From contig NZ_JACJRE010000043.1 of assembly GCF_014697075.1 (NCBI RefSeq), positions 1-64,000 of the forward strand: a stretch of 64,000 bases of DNA, written 5' to 3'. The position numbers and the translations under genes are program-made. Below the pieces are notes generated by a model, which saw only the letters and a list, made by a program, of their open reading frames with translations, searched no databases and was not told the origin of the DNA. This stretch comes from Tolypothrix sp. FACHB-123 (lineage in GTDB: Bacteria; Cyanobacteriota; Cyanobacteriia; Cyanobacteriales; Nostocaceae). The first letter of the stretch is position 1, and each line of letters begins with the position of its first letter. This document shows positions 6,956 to 14,335 of this stretch, piece after piece.

Positions 6956-8941
6956 ATGTCACCTCAATGGTTCAAGCCTTCGGGGCCCGATGTTGCCGCC
7001 TTTGCTGAATTTGATGAAGCAATGCAGGCATTTATGACCCAAGCAAATGTACGAGGCGGATCGTTAGCTCTAATAAAAGATGGTCGCCTTGTCTACGCTC
7101 GCGGTTACACCTACGACGAACCAAATAGCATACAAATACAGCCTACGCATCTATTTCGCATCGCTAGTTGCACCAAACCACTTACCAGTCTGACAATCTA
7201 TCAACTGATCGAAAAATTCAACGATCCCAACAAAATCAGTTTAGACAGCAAAATAGAATCGCTTGTGCTGCCACTGTTGCAGTCAAAAGTGCCTAATGCA
7301 CCATTACCCGCTAACGATCCAAAGCCATCTGATCCACGGCTTGATGGAAATTATTTTAATGCCATTACTGTCCGCCACCTTTTGTCTCATCAGGGAGGCT
7401 GGAATCGCGATGTAGCGGGCGAACCTACCTTCTATCGCGATCCTGATGTTGCCGCTGCTTTAGGGGTTAGTCTCCCAATTTCCTCTTATCAGCTTGCAGC
7501 TTGGGGAGTGGCGCAACAGATGCAGTTCTACCCTGGTAGTGAAACTCACTATAGTAATTTCGGCTATAGCCTCCTAGGCCGGGTCATCGAGCAAATGACC
7601 GGACAAACATATATTGAAGCGGTAAAGCAGCGACTCTTAAAGCCACTTGGAATTAATCACCCTCGCCTTTCGTTGCCAGAGGCAAGCGATCGCGCTCCTG
7701 GTGAAGTTACATATCAAGTGATTCCGCCTGAAAATCGCCCTAGTATGATGCACAGCGATCGCCGTAACGTTCCGATCCAGTATGGCGGGGAAAATAATGC
7801 CAACTTCGACTCATTCGGCGGTTGGATTATGTCTGCACCGGATTATGCGCGCGTCCTTGCCGCTTTCACAATGAAGCAGGCACCAATGCCCAAGGTTAGT
7901 GCTGATGACATGTTGGGATGGAATAAGTATAGTCTGTCTTCAGGGATTAAAGTCTACGATCATGGTGGCATGTTACCTGGTACATGGTCGTACGCAGCAG
8001 CGCGCTCGGATAACACTGGCATTGTCGTGCTTTGGAATACGACAACAGCAGTGCAGAACTTCACCTTTAAGGGTACAACCTACGGAATCGGCAATCATCC
8101 CACTCTTTGGCACAAACTTCTAGACAGCATCCCAGCAAATCAATGGCCGACCCACAACCTGTTTCCTCCCATGCTGAATGAGCTGCCAATCAATAACCCC
8201 AGCATGATGGTGACGGCAGCTTGGCAACCAGGTGGAGTTGATGAAATTCGGATACACGATTGGTCATACGCTGACTATCGCCAGAAGTATGATGAACTGT
8301 GGAATCAGGGCTGGCGGCTACATATACTTGAAAACCGCGTGGTCAATAATCAAGTTCGTTATACAGCAGTGTGGCGACCCAGTACCTCTGGTGAAGTCCA
8401 GGTTTATGAATGGTCATACGCTGACTATCGCCAGAAGTATGACGAGCTGTGGAATCAGGGTTGGCGCTTGCACATCCTCAATAACTTTGTTGTAAATGGA
8501 CAAGTTCGTTATACAGCAGTGTGGCGACCCAGTACCTCTGGTGAAATCCAAGTTTACGGCTGGTCGTATGAAGACTATCGCAAAAAATATGACGAACTCT
8601 GGAATCAGGGTTGGCGCTTGCATATTCTCACTAACTTCGTTGTGAATGGACAAGTTCTCTATACAGCAGTGTGGCGACCCAGTACCTCTGGTGAAGTCCA
8701 AGTTTACGGCTGGTCATATGAAGACTATCGCAAAAAATATGACGAACTGTGGAATCAGGGTTGGCGCTTGCACATTCTCAATAACTTCGTTGTGAATGGG
8801 CAAGTTCTCTATACAGCAGTGTGGAAGCCAAGTAGCGAAGGAGAAATTCAGATTTACAGCTGGTCGTATCAAGACTATCGCCAGAAATATGACCAACTGT
8901 GGAGTCAGGGTTGGCGCTTGAAGTTAATCGCCACCTATTAG
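6956..8941 (+). CDS. Class C beta-lactamase-like serine hydrolase with C-terminal tandem repeats
   Basis: Residues about 15-390 form a penicillin-binding/beta-lactamase class C fold. The nucleophile motif is SCTK (S-x-x-K) in FRIASCTKPLTSL, followed by YSN (Y-x-N) in YSNFGYSLLGRVIE and HGG in YDHGGMLPG at the third-motif position. The remaining part is about five repeats of some 50 residues (W-SYEDYRKKYDELWNQGWRL, AVWRPSTSGEVQVYGWS), resembling the bacterial tandem repeat seen in polyglycine hydrolase-type proteins. Likely an esterase or peptidase. The ATG at 6956 fits better than the GTG at 6848, whose extra 36 residues look non-homologous; no lipobox or convincing signal peptide is seen with either start. 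Confidence 0.8.
   Translation: MSPQWFKPSGPDVAAFAEFDEAMQAFMTQANVRGGSLALIKDGRLVYARGYTYDEPNSIQIQPTHLFRIASCTKPLTSLTIYQLIEKFNDPNKISLDSKIESLVLPLLQSKVPNAPLPANDPKPSDPRLDGNYFNAITVRHLLSHQGGWNRDVAGEPTFYRDPDVAAALGVSLPISSYQLAAWGVAQQMQFYPGSETHYSNFGYSLLGRVIEQMTGQTYIEAVKQRLLKPLGINHPRLSLPEASDRAPGEVTYQVIPPENRPSMMHSDRRNVPIQYGGENNANFDSFGGWIMSAPDYARVLAAFTMKQAPMPKVSADDMLGWNKYSLSSGIKVYDHGGMLPGTWSYAAARSDNTGIVVLWNTTTAVQNFTFKGTTYGIGNHPTLWHKLLDSIPANQWPTHNLFPPMLNELPINNPSMMVTAAWQPGGVDEIRIHDWSYADYRQKYDELWNQGWRLHILENRVVNNQVRYTAVWRPSTSGEVQVYEWSYADYRQKYDELWNQGWRLHILNNFVVNGQVRYTAVWRPSTSGEIQVYGWSYEDYRKKYDELWNQGWRLHILTNFVVNGQVLYTAVWRPSTSGEVQVYGWSYEDYRKKYDELWNQGWRLHILNNFVVNGQVLYTAVWKPSSEGEIQIYSWSYQDYRQKYDQLWSQGWRLKLIATY
8214..8937 (+). 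repeat. 150 bp tandem repeat inside the hydrolase gene
   Basis: About five head-to-tail units of 150 bp (50 codons). Units two to four are almost identical at the DNA level (long shared runs such as CAGTGTGGCGACCCAGTACC), while the first and last are diverged. The pattern indicates recent unit duplication. Confidence 0.9.
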
Positions 8942-9018
8942 CCCATTCCATCGCCTCATAAAAGTAGCGATCGCTCGTTTGTAGGTGCGTTATCAAACAA
9001 GCGCTCGCCTATCTCGGC

Positions 9019-9436
9019 TCAACCCCGATTACCTATCCACTCACGCCCTGCTCTCTTTGCAGATTCAGTCGTGTAATAAATCTTGCGTTCACTCCTCACC
9101 GCACCAGCAGGGAATGGCACTAAGAAAACGTGAAACCTAGTCAGGGCAGGGTTTAGGGGGTAGGGTGTCGGGTATAGGGAAAAATCAAGAAAATTAAAAA
9201 CAAGTGCGAACATTAATAAACTTCTTTGCTACGCAACGCTGCGCGAACGCCACTACACCCCACACCCTAGACCCCACACCCAAAAGCCTTATGAATATTG
9301 GATTTGCCGATATCTTAGTGCCATTCGCACCAGCAGGACTAATCAAGCGAAACTGCCAGCAATGGGCTTCGGTATAAAACACCAACAAGGTAAATTCCTC
9401 AATGCCAACGACGAGGTGAACTGTGGTTTTAGCCAT
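9019..9436 (-). pseudogene. Small gene disrupted by a MITE insertion
   Basis: Reading from the ATG at 9436, the frame runs MAKTTVHLVVGIEEFTLLVF... to ISPAG and then enters the MITE (9112-9326). Beyond the element, directly after the duplicated GCACCAGCAGG, the same frame resumes as AVRSERKIYYTTESAKRAGR and ends with a stop at 9019-9021. Removing the element plus one duplication restores a 63-residue protein. The start overlaps the stop of the ribbon-helix-helix gene upstream, so the two formed a coupled pair. Function unknown; the pairing is compatible with a toxin-antitoxin or other small two-gene module. Confidence 0.75.
9112..9326. mobile_element. MITE-like element, complete copy (215 bp)
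   Basis: Ends are GAATGGCACTAAGA and TCTTAGTGCCATTC. The flanking direct repeat GCACCAGCAGG at 9101-9111 and 9327-9337 is an 11 bp target-site duplication. Apart from about one base the element equals the reverse complement of 10192-10406. It interrupts a small minus-strand gene. Confidence 0.92.
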
Positions 9437-9644
9437 CAGTTATTTCAGATGGTTCTAATTTGACTTGACTAAGCAACCCCTGCCGAATTGCTTTTTCAAT
9501 TAACTCACTTCTAGTTATCCCCAATTCCTCAGATACCTTGTCAAGTTCAGCCGAAGCAGTTTCAGTCAACATAATCTGATATCGCTGCTTCGTCTCGCCG
9601 TATTTATCTTTTTGCGCTCGTTTTGGTCTTGGCATTATATACAC
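9429..9644 (-). CDS. Ribbon-helix-helix (CopG-type) DNA-binding protein
   Basis: The 71-residue product has a basic N-terminus (PRPKRAQKDKYGETK), a beta strand QRYQIMLTETA and two helices SAELDKVSEELG and TRSELIEKAIRQGLL: the RHH fold of antitoxins and plasmid copy regulators. A GTG at 9644 has AGGTG seven bases upstream; the ATG at 9635 (MPRPKR) is the alternative. It overlaps the start of the MITE-interrupted gene downstream, implying translational coupling. It probably autoregulates the short AT-rich upstream region (9645-9720), where TACACA-like motifs repeat. Confidence 0.75.
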   Translation of the reverse strand: MYIMPRPKRAQKDKYGETKQRYQIMLTETASAELDKVSEELGITRSELIEKAIRQGLLSQVKLEPSEITDG

Positions 9645-9727
9645 ATATCAACACCTCAACACTTTACAAATCTATTAGACTACGTAACTACATATATACA
9701 CACCTACACACTATAATTAAGTGCATA

Positions 9728-9773
9728 ACAAAGGCGATCGCTCTCCGGCCAAGAAGTTGCGATCGCCCTTTGT
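9728..9773. terminator. HIP1-based hairpin
   Basis: ACAAAGGCGATCGC at 9728-9741 pairs with GCGATCGCCCTTTGT at 9759-9773 across a 17-base loop. It lies between the divergent RHH gene and the plus-strand 101-residue gene, so it could attenuate or insulate rather than terminate. No long T-run follows. Confidence 0.4.
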
Positions 9774-9801
9774 AGACCTGTAGTAAAAGGTTTATTTAAT
9801 A

Positions 9802-10107
9802 ATGACACAGAAAGATACTTGGGATGCTCAAGCCCAGGCTCAGTTTGAGTTGGAGCAGTACATCAACGAGCAAGCCCAGGATGTAGCACCAGAGTTTGAA
9901 ATTGACTCTGTGGATGATGCTGATTTCGGTACTCTTTACCGAGTTTGGTCTGGTATGAAGCTGCTGGGCACTTTCTACCGTGCTGTTGATGGGTTATGGG
10001 TAGCCCAGCCGTGCAATGTTGAACAGCGCCCCCGGTGCGAAACTCCAGAACAAGCACAACTCATCATCGTTGTCCTGAGTGGGTTGCTAGTAGCTGACGC
10101 TGCGTAA
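9802..10107 (+). CDS. Small acidic protein of unknown function
   Basis: This 101-residue acidic protein starts MTQKDTWDAQAQAQFELEQY and contains FGTLYRVWSGMKLLGTFYRA and a C-terminal hydrophobic helix (LIIVVLSGLLVADA). That helix is amphipathic rather than a clear membrane anchor. I do not recognise a family. Codon use and GC resemble the cyanobacterial neighbours. It is enclosed between the two inverted MITE copies together with the RHH gene. Confidence 0.55.
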   Translation: MTQKDTWDAQAQAQFELEQYINEQAQDVAPEFEIDSVDDADFGTLYRVWSGMKLLGTFYRAVDGLWVAQPCNVEQRPRCETPEQAQLIIVVLSGLLVADAA

Positions 10108-10191
10108 CGAATATTTTCCCATCACATTGAGGTGCGCTTTAGGCGTACCTCTTACTTGACCATACAATTTTCAAAGTATTTCACCATGAAC

Positions 10192-10406
10192 GAATGGCAC
10201 TAAGATATCGGCAAATCCAATATTCATAAGGCTTTTGGGTGTGGGGTGTAGGGTGTGGGGTGTAGTGGCGTTCGCGCAGCGTTGCGTAGCAAAGAAGTTT
10301 ATTAATGTTCGCACTTGTTTTTAATTTTCTTGATTTTTCCCTATACCCGACACCCTACCCCCTAAACCCTGCCCTGACTAGGTTTCACGTTTTCTTAGTG
10401 CCATTC
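10192..10406. mobile_element. MITE-like element, complete copy, inverted relative to 9112-9326
   Basis: Same 14 bp terminal repeats and 215 bp length as the copy at 9112, in opposite orientation, with roughly one base difference. No target-site duplication can be seen (left flank TTTCACCATGAAC, right flank GTTCAAATCCCC), suggesting later rearrangement or deletion on one side. Confidence 0.9.
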
Positions 10407-10430
10407 GTTCAAATCCCCTTGATTCCATTG

Positions 10431-10654
10431 ATGGTGTCTGAAGCCAAAGCGGTCGCGGCGCTGGTTTGTGTGACATGGAAGGGGAAACATCCGGTGGTTA
10501 AGCTAGTGCATGAAACCTATGAAACTGGGGTGAAGCTTAAAAAAAAGCTATGTCTCATATTGAAAGACAAATCCAACGTTTAACTAATTCTACCCATGAA
10601 CTTTATCCGAATATAGGTAATTGGTTTATTGATATCTGTTGTAGAAAAACTTAA
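10431..10654 (+). pseudogene. Transposase C-terminal remnant
   Basis: Codons from 10431 give VCVTWKGKHPVVKLVHETY and ETGVKLKKK. After a run of eight A the homologous-looking reading continues in another frame as SHIERQIQRLTNSTHELYP and GNWFIDI. The pattern resembles the end of a cyanobacterial transposase, though I cannot assign the IS family with confidence. The frameshift, the missing N-terminus and the abutting MITE make it non-functional. About 150 bases downstream is a lone terminal repeat identical to that of the MITEs, so this may be the tail of the parent element. Confidence 0.5.
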
Positions 10655-10800
10655 TTATTTGATTTAGGTAAAAGCAATTATCAAACTTTAAGTCATATTA
10701 AATCATGACAATTTTACAGTTTACCCTGTCGCGAAATGATAGGTGTATAAATTCTTTATGACTAATTACAAACTGCTTAATTGGTAAGCTTTACAGCTTT

Positions 10801-10814
10801 TCTTAGTGCCATTC
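10801..10814. repeat. Solo MITE-type terminal repeat
   Basis: TCTTAGTGCCATTC occurs once here without a partner end nearby in the expected orientation. It may be the right end of the degraded autonomous element whose transposase tail is at 10431-10654. Confidence 0.7.
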
Positions 10815-10820
10815 CTCTCA

Positions 10821-12191
10821 TCACCCCAAATTCCGGATAATTCCATATGACTTGTCAAAAAACACTGTTGCTGTGCCTGTATCGGCGTGGCGAGATTTAG
10901 CCACGATCAGTTCTAAAATTCCTTGGTCTTCTGTGTCTGGGTTATAGTACTCATCCCGGTAAGCCAAGATGATATTATCGGCAACCATCTCTAAAATTCC
11001 CGACTGGCTGAGGTCACTCATCATAGGACGCTTATTCTGCCTACCCTCTACTCCTCTGGAGATTTGAGAAAGTGCCAACACAGGAACATTTAAATCACCA
11101 GCCATTTTGTAAAGTCCCCTGGCGACATCTCCTAGTTCATAACTGCGATTACCCCCTGAGTCTTCTGCCATCATTTGCAGGTAATCAACTACAACTAATC
11201 CCAGCTTTCCTTCTTTGGCTTTTATCTGACGACATTCGGAAGCAATTCCAGAAACAGTAATGCCTCTTGAGTCATTCATATAAAGCGGTAATTCTGAGGC
11301 GATACCAACAATTTTGGCAATACTGGTGAATTCCCAGCCTTCTAAAGGTTGATTACCTGAACGATGTCTGCGGATGCGATCGCTCTTCAGTGGGATCAAG
11401 TCTAAATGCTTGTAGGCATTGGTAACACTAATTAAACTCCACAGTCTGTACTCCAATTGCTTTTTTGTCATCTCCAGAGAGAAGATAGCTACAGGTAAGT
11501 CGTGGAGCAGTATCATCTGGAACGCCAGGAACAGCGCGATGAAAGATTTCCCCATTGATGGCCTACCCCCAACTATGGTGAGTGTACCATCTTCAAATCC
11601 CAGCATTAAATTATCAAGCTCATGAAGTCCTGTGGGGTAGATGGGATTATCTGAATCTAATTCTTCGTAAGCAGCAATATTAATCGTGCTGTTGTGTTCA
11701 GTATTGTTTGTAATAGTTTGATTAGATAGTTGAAAAACCTTTTGCTCTGCCTGATCTAGGACAATTGGTAACTCCTTTTCGGTCTCATAACCCAGATGCA
11801 CAATTTCATTACCCGCTTTAATCAACTGCCGTCGCAGATACTTGTCCATCACCAAAACAGCTAAGGCATCGATGTTAACTGCTGACACTGTGCGGTCTAC
11901 AAGGGTGGCTAATTTATTTTTCCCGCCAATCCGGTCAAGTAAATTGTGGTCAGCTAGCCAACTGGTGACTGAGAGTAAATCTGTGGGTAAAGATTGGCTC
12001 AACAGCCGCAGCGCAGCTTGATAAATATCTTTATGGGCGCTGATGTAAAAAGCTTCTGGAATTAAGCGATCGCAAATCCTGCTTATTGCTTCTGGGTCTA
12101 GCATAATTCCGCCCAAAATGGCCTCTTCTGCCTCGATGTTTTGGGGTGGCAGGCGGTCAGCTGTCCCTTGAAAACTTAGTTCTTCAGTCAT
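10821..12191 (-). CDS. dnaB: Replicative DNA helicase DnaB
   Basis: The product has the N-terminal DnaB domain (PPQNIEAEEAILGGIMLDPE, about residues 15-35), a linker near 160-185 and the RecA-like ATPase domain with Walker A GGRPSMGKS (about 208-216), FSLEM, a VVVDYLQMM Walker B and SQISRGVE. Length of about 456 residues is normal. It unwinds DNA at the fork. The start was placed at the ATG at 12191, overlapping the TGA of the upstream ORF (ATGA), though a TTG two codons earlier is in frame. It is the last gene of a coupled replication operon and probably serves plasmid replication. Confidence 0.92.
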   Translation of the reverse strand: MTEELSFQGTADRLPPQNIEAEEAILGGIMLDPEAISRICDRLIPEAFYISAHKDIYQAALRLLSQSLPTDLLSVTSWLADHNLLDRIGGKNKLATLVDRTVSAVNIDALAVLVMDKYLRRQLIKAGNEIVHLGYETEKELPIVLDQAEQKVFQLSNQTITNNTEHNSTINIAAYEELDSDNPIYPTGLHELDNLMLGFEDGTLTIVGGRPSMGKSFIALFLAFQMILLHDLPVAIFSLEMTKKQLEYRLWSLISVTNAYKHLDLIPLKSDRIRRHRSGNQPLEGWEFTSIAKIVGIASELPLYMNDSRGITVSGIASECRQIKAKEGKLGLVVVDYLQMMAEDSGGNRSYELGDVARGLYKMAGDLNVPVLALSQISRGVEGRQNKRPMMSDLSQSGILEMVADNIILAYRDEYYNPDTEDQGILELIVAKSRHADTGTATVFFDKSYGIIRNLG

Positions 12192-12583
12192 AAGCAACTT
12201 GAGATTTTCAATTCACACAGACCCTTCTCTACGAGAGGCTGCGCCAACGGGGCGGGAACTCTTAACAGGGAATAGGGAACAGAGGGGAAATTAGCCCTGA
12301 AGCAAGGTTTAAAGCCTCGCCCCTTGTGGGCGAAGGAATCCTTGTATCGCAAGGTAGGTTGAAACCCCAACGCCAGTTCTCTCAAGTCACGGTCGCTACG
12401 GAGACTGGCTCCCCCTTGTGGGTGGCTTTGATTTCCCTGTTGCCCGTTGCCCGTTCCCTGTTCCCTTTCATAGGAAAAAGCTTTTTTAAGGGGGTTCAAG
12501 CTCACTCTACCGATTGCTTCTGGGTTTGGCATTATCCAACCTAAACTGGCTTTTCTAATTTCAAGAACACTCGCAGCAATCAT
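12188..12583 (-). CDS. Repeat-derived coupled ORF between the wHTH gene and dnaB
   Basis: This 131-residue frame has AAGGAG six bases before its ATG. The ATG overlaps the TGA of the upstream gene, and its own TGA overlaps the dnaB ATG. Residues 1-37 (MIAASVLEIRKASLGWIMPN...) look like protein. The rest translates dispersed repeats, such as the GGGAACAGGGAA-type run and a GC-rich palindromic repeat. It is either a real gene whose 3' part was replaced by repeats or a translated spacer that keeps ribosomes moving to dnaB. No function is suggested. Confidence 0.4.
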   Translation of the reverse strand: MIAASVLEIRKASLGWIMPNPEAIGRVSLNPLKKAFSYEREQGTGNGQQGNQSHPQGGASLRSDRDLRELALGFQPTLRYKDSFAHKGRGFKPCFRANFPSVPYSLLRVPAPLAQPLVEKGLCELKISSCL

Positions 12584-13521
12584 AATTTCTCCTTATAAGT
12601 TTCCATAGCTTGCTGACGTTGTTGCTCAATTTCTTCTTGAAACTTTTTCATCATTTGGCTACTGCGACGATTTTGAGATTTTTTGGATTGTGCTTGTTGC
12701 CAAGCCAGAAATTTCTTGTAGTAAACCTCCCAGCGATTTTGTCCAGCTTTATTCTGGTGAGCCAACCAAGCTTCAATGTCGTTGACTGGCTGACTAAGAT
12801 TCTTGGTTTTTTCTTCACAAAAGTTCAAAAAATTCGCTCGCTCATCTTCTGAGAGAGTCTGAATAAATTCTGTATAAGTCTGAGAGATCTGAGGGGATCT
12901 AGAACCATTACTGTACAAGGGTTCTAGCTCTTGATTTGGACAATTCTGTCCAACTCCGGACAATTCTGTCTTAGTTTGGACAATTTTGTCCAACTCCGGA
13001 CAATTTTGTCCAACTCCGGACAATTCTGTCATTTTTCTCTCGTGAGAAAATTTAGTTTTACTATCTGATTCTGGACTGTCCAACTCCGGACAATTCTGTC
13101 CAACTCCGGACAATTCTGTCATTTTTCTCTCGTGAGAAAATTTAGTTTTACTTTCAGATTGATTTGCTTTTTTCTTTTGGCGTAGTTCTTTGGCTTGCTT
13201 ACCTGCTAAATTCTGTCCACGAATTACTACAGGTTCCCATCGGTAAAGTTCTAAATCTTCAAGTTTTGCCAGAGAACGTTTAACCTGTCTTTCACTGACA
13301 CCGATTGCTTCTGCAATTTCTGGAATTCTTGGTAGTTCTACCATGCGATCGCCGAAAGGCTCAATCATTTGTAGATAAGCCCATAGTGACCAGTCAGCAG
13401 CAGTTAACTTGCCGCGAATAGCTTTAATTGCCATTGAGTTAGGAGTTTGGTAGAAACCATCTAATTCGATACCAAGCATTGGGCAATCAGGGACTACCGT
13501 AAGTTGAGTTTGGTTTGACAT
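12580..13521 (-). CDS. Winged-helix plasmid replication protein (candidate helicase partner)
   Basis: Residues about 30-105 form a winged-helix domain (LTAADWSLWAYLQMIEPFGD, PRIPEIAEAIGVSERQVKRS, LAKLEDLELYRWE), a layout found in cyanobacterial plasmid replication/DnaD-like proteins. A variable linker carries duplicated segments (KTKFSHERKMTELSGVGQNC twice). The C-terminal 100 residues hold an FLNFCEEKTK... WLAHQ segment and a basic coiled coil. It is immediately upstream of and coupled to the dnaB operon, which suggests that it brings DnaB to the origin. The C-terminal region could be the helicase-loading part; that is inference. Confidence 0.65.
   Translation of the reverse strand: MSNQTQLTVVPDCPMLGIELDGFYQTPNSMAIKAIRGKLTAADWSLWAYLQMIEPFGDRMVELPRIPEIAEAIGVSERQVKRSLAKLEDLELYRWEPVVIRGQNLAGKQAKELRQKKKANQSESKTKFSHERKMTELSGVGQNCPELDSPESDSKTKFSHERKMTELSGVGQNCPELDKIVQTKTELSGVGQNCPNQELEPLYSNGSRSPQISQTYTEFIQTLSEDERANFLNFCEEKTKNLSQPVNDIEAWLAHQNKAGQNRWEVYYKKFLAWQQAQSKKSQNRRSSQMMKKFQEEIEQQRQQAMETYKEKL
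12940..13150. repeat. Tandem and nested repeats in the wHTH gene
   Basis: The short unit TTGTCCAACTCCGGACAA (itself partly palindromic around TCCGGA) recurs five times. A longer block including TTTTTCTCTCGTGAGAAAAT is present twice about 100 bases apart. All keep the reading frame of the linker, so repeat number could vary without breaking the protein. Confidence 0.85.
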
Positions 13522-13523
13522 AG

Positions 13524-13625
13524 CTAGTCCCTTTGTGCTGGTGTGAGTTCACGGTAGGCTTTCAGCCACTCTTCATGCTGAAGTGGGTAAAAACGTCCTT
13601 GATTTTTTGAATTTGGCTGTGTCAT
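13524..13625 (-). CDS. Short leader ORF of the replication operon
   Basis: A 33-codon frame reads MTQPNSKNQGRFYPLQHEEW, continues LKAYRELTPAQRD and ends in TAG two bases before the ATG of the winged-helix gene. The RFYPLQHEEWLKAYREL segment resembles the start of cyanobacterial winged-helix replication proteins, where it would run on into the DNA-binding domain. It is therefore either a split-off N-terminus or a translated leader controlling the downstream gene. No strong ribosome binding site is visible. Confidence 0.4.
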   Translation of the reverse strand: MTQPNSKNQGRFYPLQHEEWLKAYRELTPAQRD

Positions 13626-13636
13626 AGTTCTGCTCA

Positions 13637-13678
13637 GACAAAATAACAGGACAATAAGACAAAATAACAAGACAAAAT
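13637..13678. promoter_or_regulatory. Direct repeats upstream of the replication operon
   Basis: GACAAAATAACA occurs at 13637-13648 and 13658-13669, exactly 21 bp (two helical turns) apart, with partial GACAATAA and GACAAAAT copies between and after. Repeats of this spacing upstream of a replication gene may be iterons or operator sites. Confidence 0.45.
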
Positions 13679-13871
13679 TTCACCTCTTTCCCAACGGGAT
13701 CGAGGCTGATTTTTTAGATGTCTATCATTTATGCTCAGTCAACAAATTTTTATGTTTAATCGTGACAAGGCATTAATTTGATGGTTATGCTAGTGGTTAG
13801 AAGATTAAAGATATGTCTAGTGAAAAGCACTTCTAGCAAGAGTTTGGTAAGATTAAGTTAGACATCATCGT

Positions 13872-13891
13872 TGTTGTTTCATCGGACAACA
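13872..13891. promoter_or_regulatory. Dyad upstream of the HTH gene
   Basis: TGTTGT and ACAACA flank an 8-base spacer about 40 bases before the start of the divergent HTH gene. It lies in the shared regulatory interval with the replication operon and is a candidate binding site for the HTH protein. Confidence 0.35.
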
Positions 13892-13931
13892 CATAGTATA
13901 ACCGTTAAACCTAAGTATAATTAACAAAGCA

Positions 13932-14306
13932 ATGCAAAGTTTTGTATCAGAGAAAACTCAACGTTATCAGCAGTTATTCGATGAGATGATGAATCGCTTC
14001 CAAATTGAAGGGAAGACAACGGCTGAACAGGCAAAAGTTTCAGAAGTGATGTTATCCCGCTTTCGTCGCGGGAAGGCGGATTTAGGAGCATCAAAACTAA
14101 TAGCGCTACTTTTGGCTGTTCCGGTAGAAGCCAGGGTATGGTATTTATCTGAGTTATTTGGTCAAAGGCCAGGAGTTAGCCTGCGATCGCTGATTGCTGA
14201 AGCACCTCCTGAAGAACAAGCTGAAGTTTTACGACTAATTGCTGACATTTTTGTGAATAATAGCCGTGAGGCTACAGACTCAGTGCAGTTACTTAAAGCT
14301 TTTTGA
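13932..14306 (+). CDS. HTH (XRE-like) transcriptional regulator
   Basis: The 124-residue protein begins with a helix-turn-helix domain (RYQQLFDEMMNRFQIEGKTT, AEQAKVSEVMLSRFRRGKAD, LGASKLIALL), with the recognition helix at about 40-50. The C-terminal part (PPEEQAEVLRLIADIF) is helical. It is divergent from the replication operon with a 306 bp shared region containing repeats and a dyad, so it probably controls plasmid replication genes. The stop codon lies at the very border of the TnpB element's right end, so the last residues may have been altered by that insertion. Confidence 0.65.
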   Translation: MQSFVSEKTQRYQQLFDEMMNRFQIEGKTTAEQAKVSEVMLSRFRRGKADLGASKLIALLLAVPVEARVWYLSELFGQRPGVSLRSLIAEAPPEEQAEVLRLIADIFVNNSREATDSVQLLKAF

Positions 14307-14333
14307 CACTCCCCGACCTAAAGGTGCGGGGAT
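14307..14333. repeat. Right-end hairpin of the TnpB element
   Basis: CCCCGACC and GGTGCGGGG form a stem with a TAAA loop and one bulged base directly after the tnpB stop on the minus strand. This is the usual position of the right-end hairpin and of the 3' end of the omega RNA in IS200/IS605-type elements. The border with the HTH gene is near 14306. Confidence 0.6.
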
Positions 14334-14335
14334 TC

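Noticed and set aside
8414-8996. Minus-strand frames opposite the hydrolase repeats
   Set aside because: They are antisense products of the 150 bp repeat, with no start signals or domains of their own.
9112-10406. Invertible segment controlled by the two inverted MITE copies
   Set aside because: The 9112 copy keeps matching 11 bp duplications and an exactly continuous interrupted gene on both sides, so no inversion through this pair has taken place, and no invertase is present.
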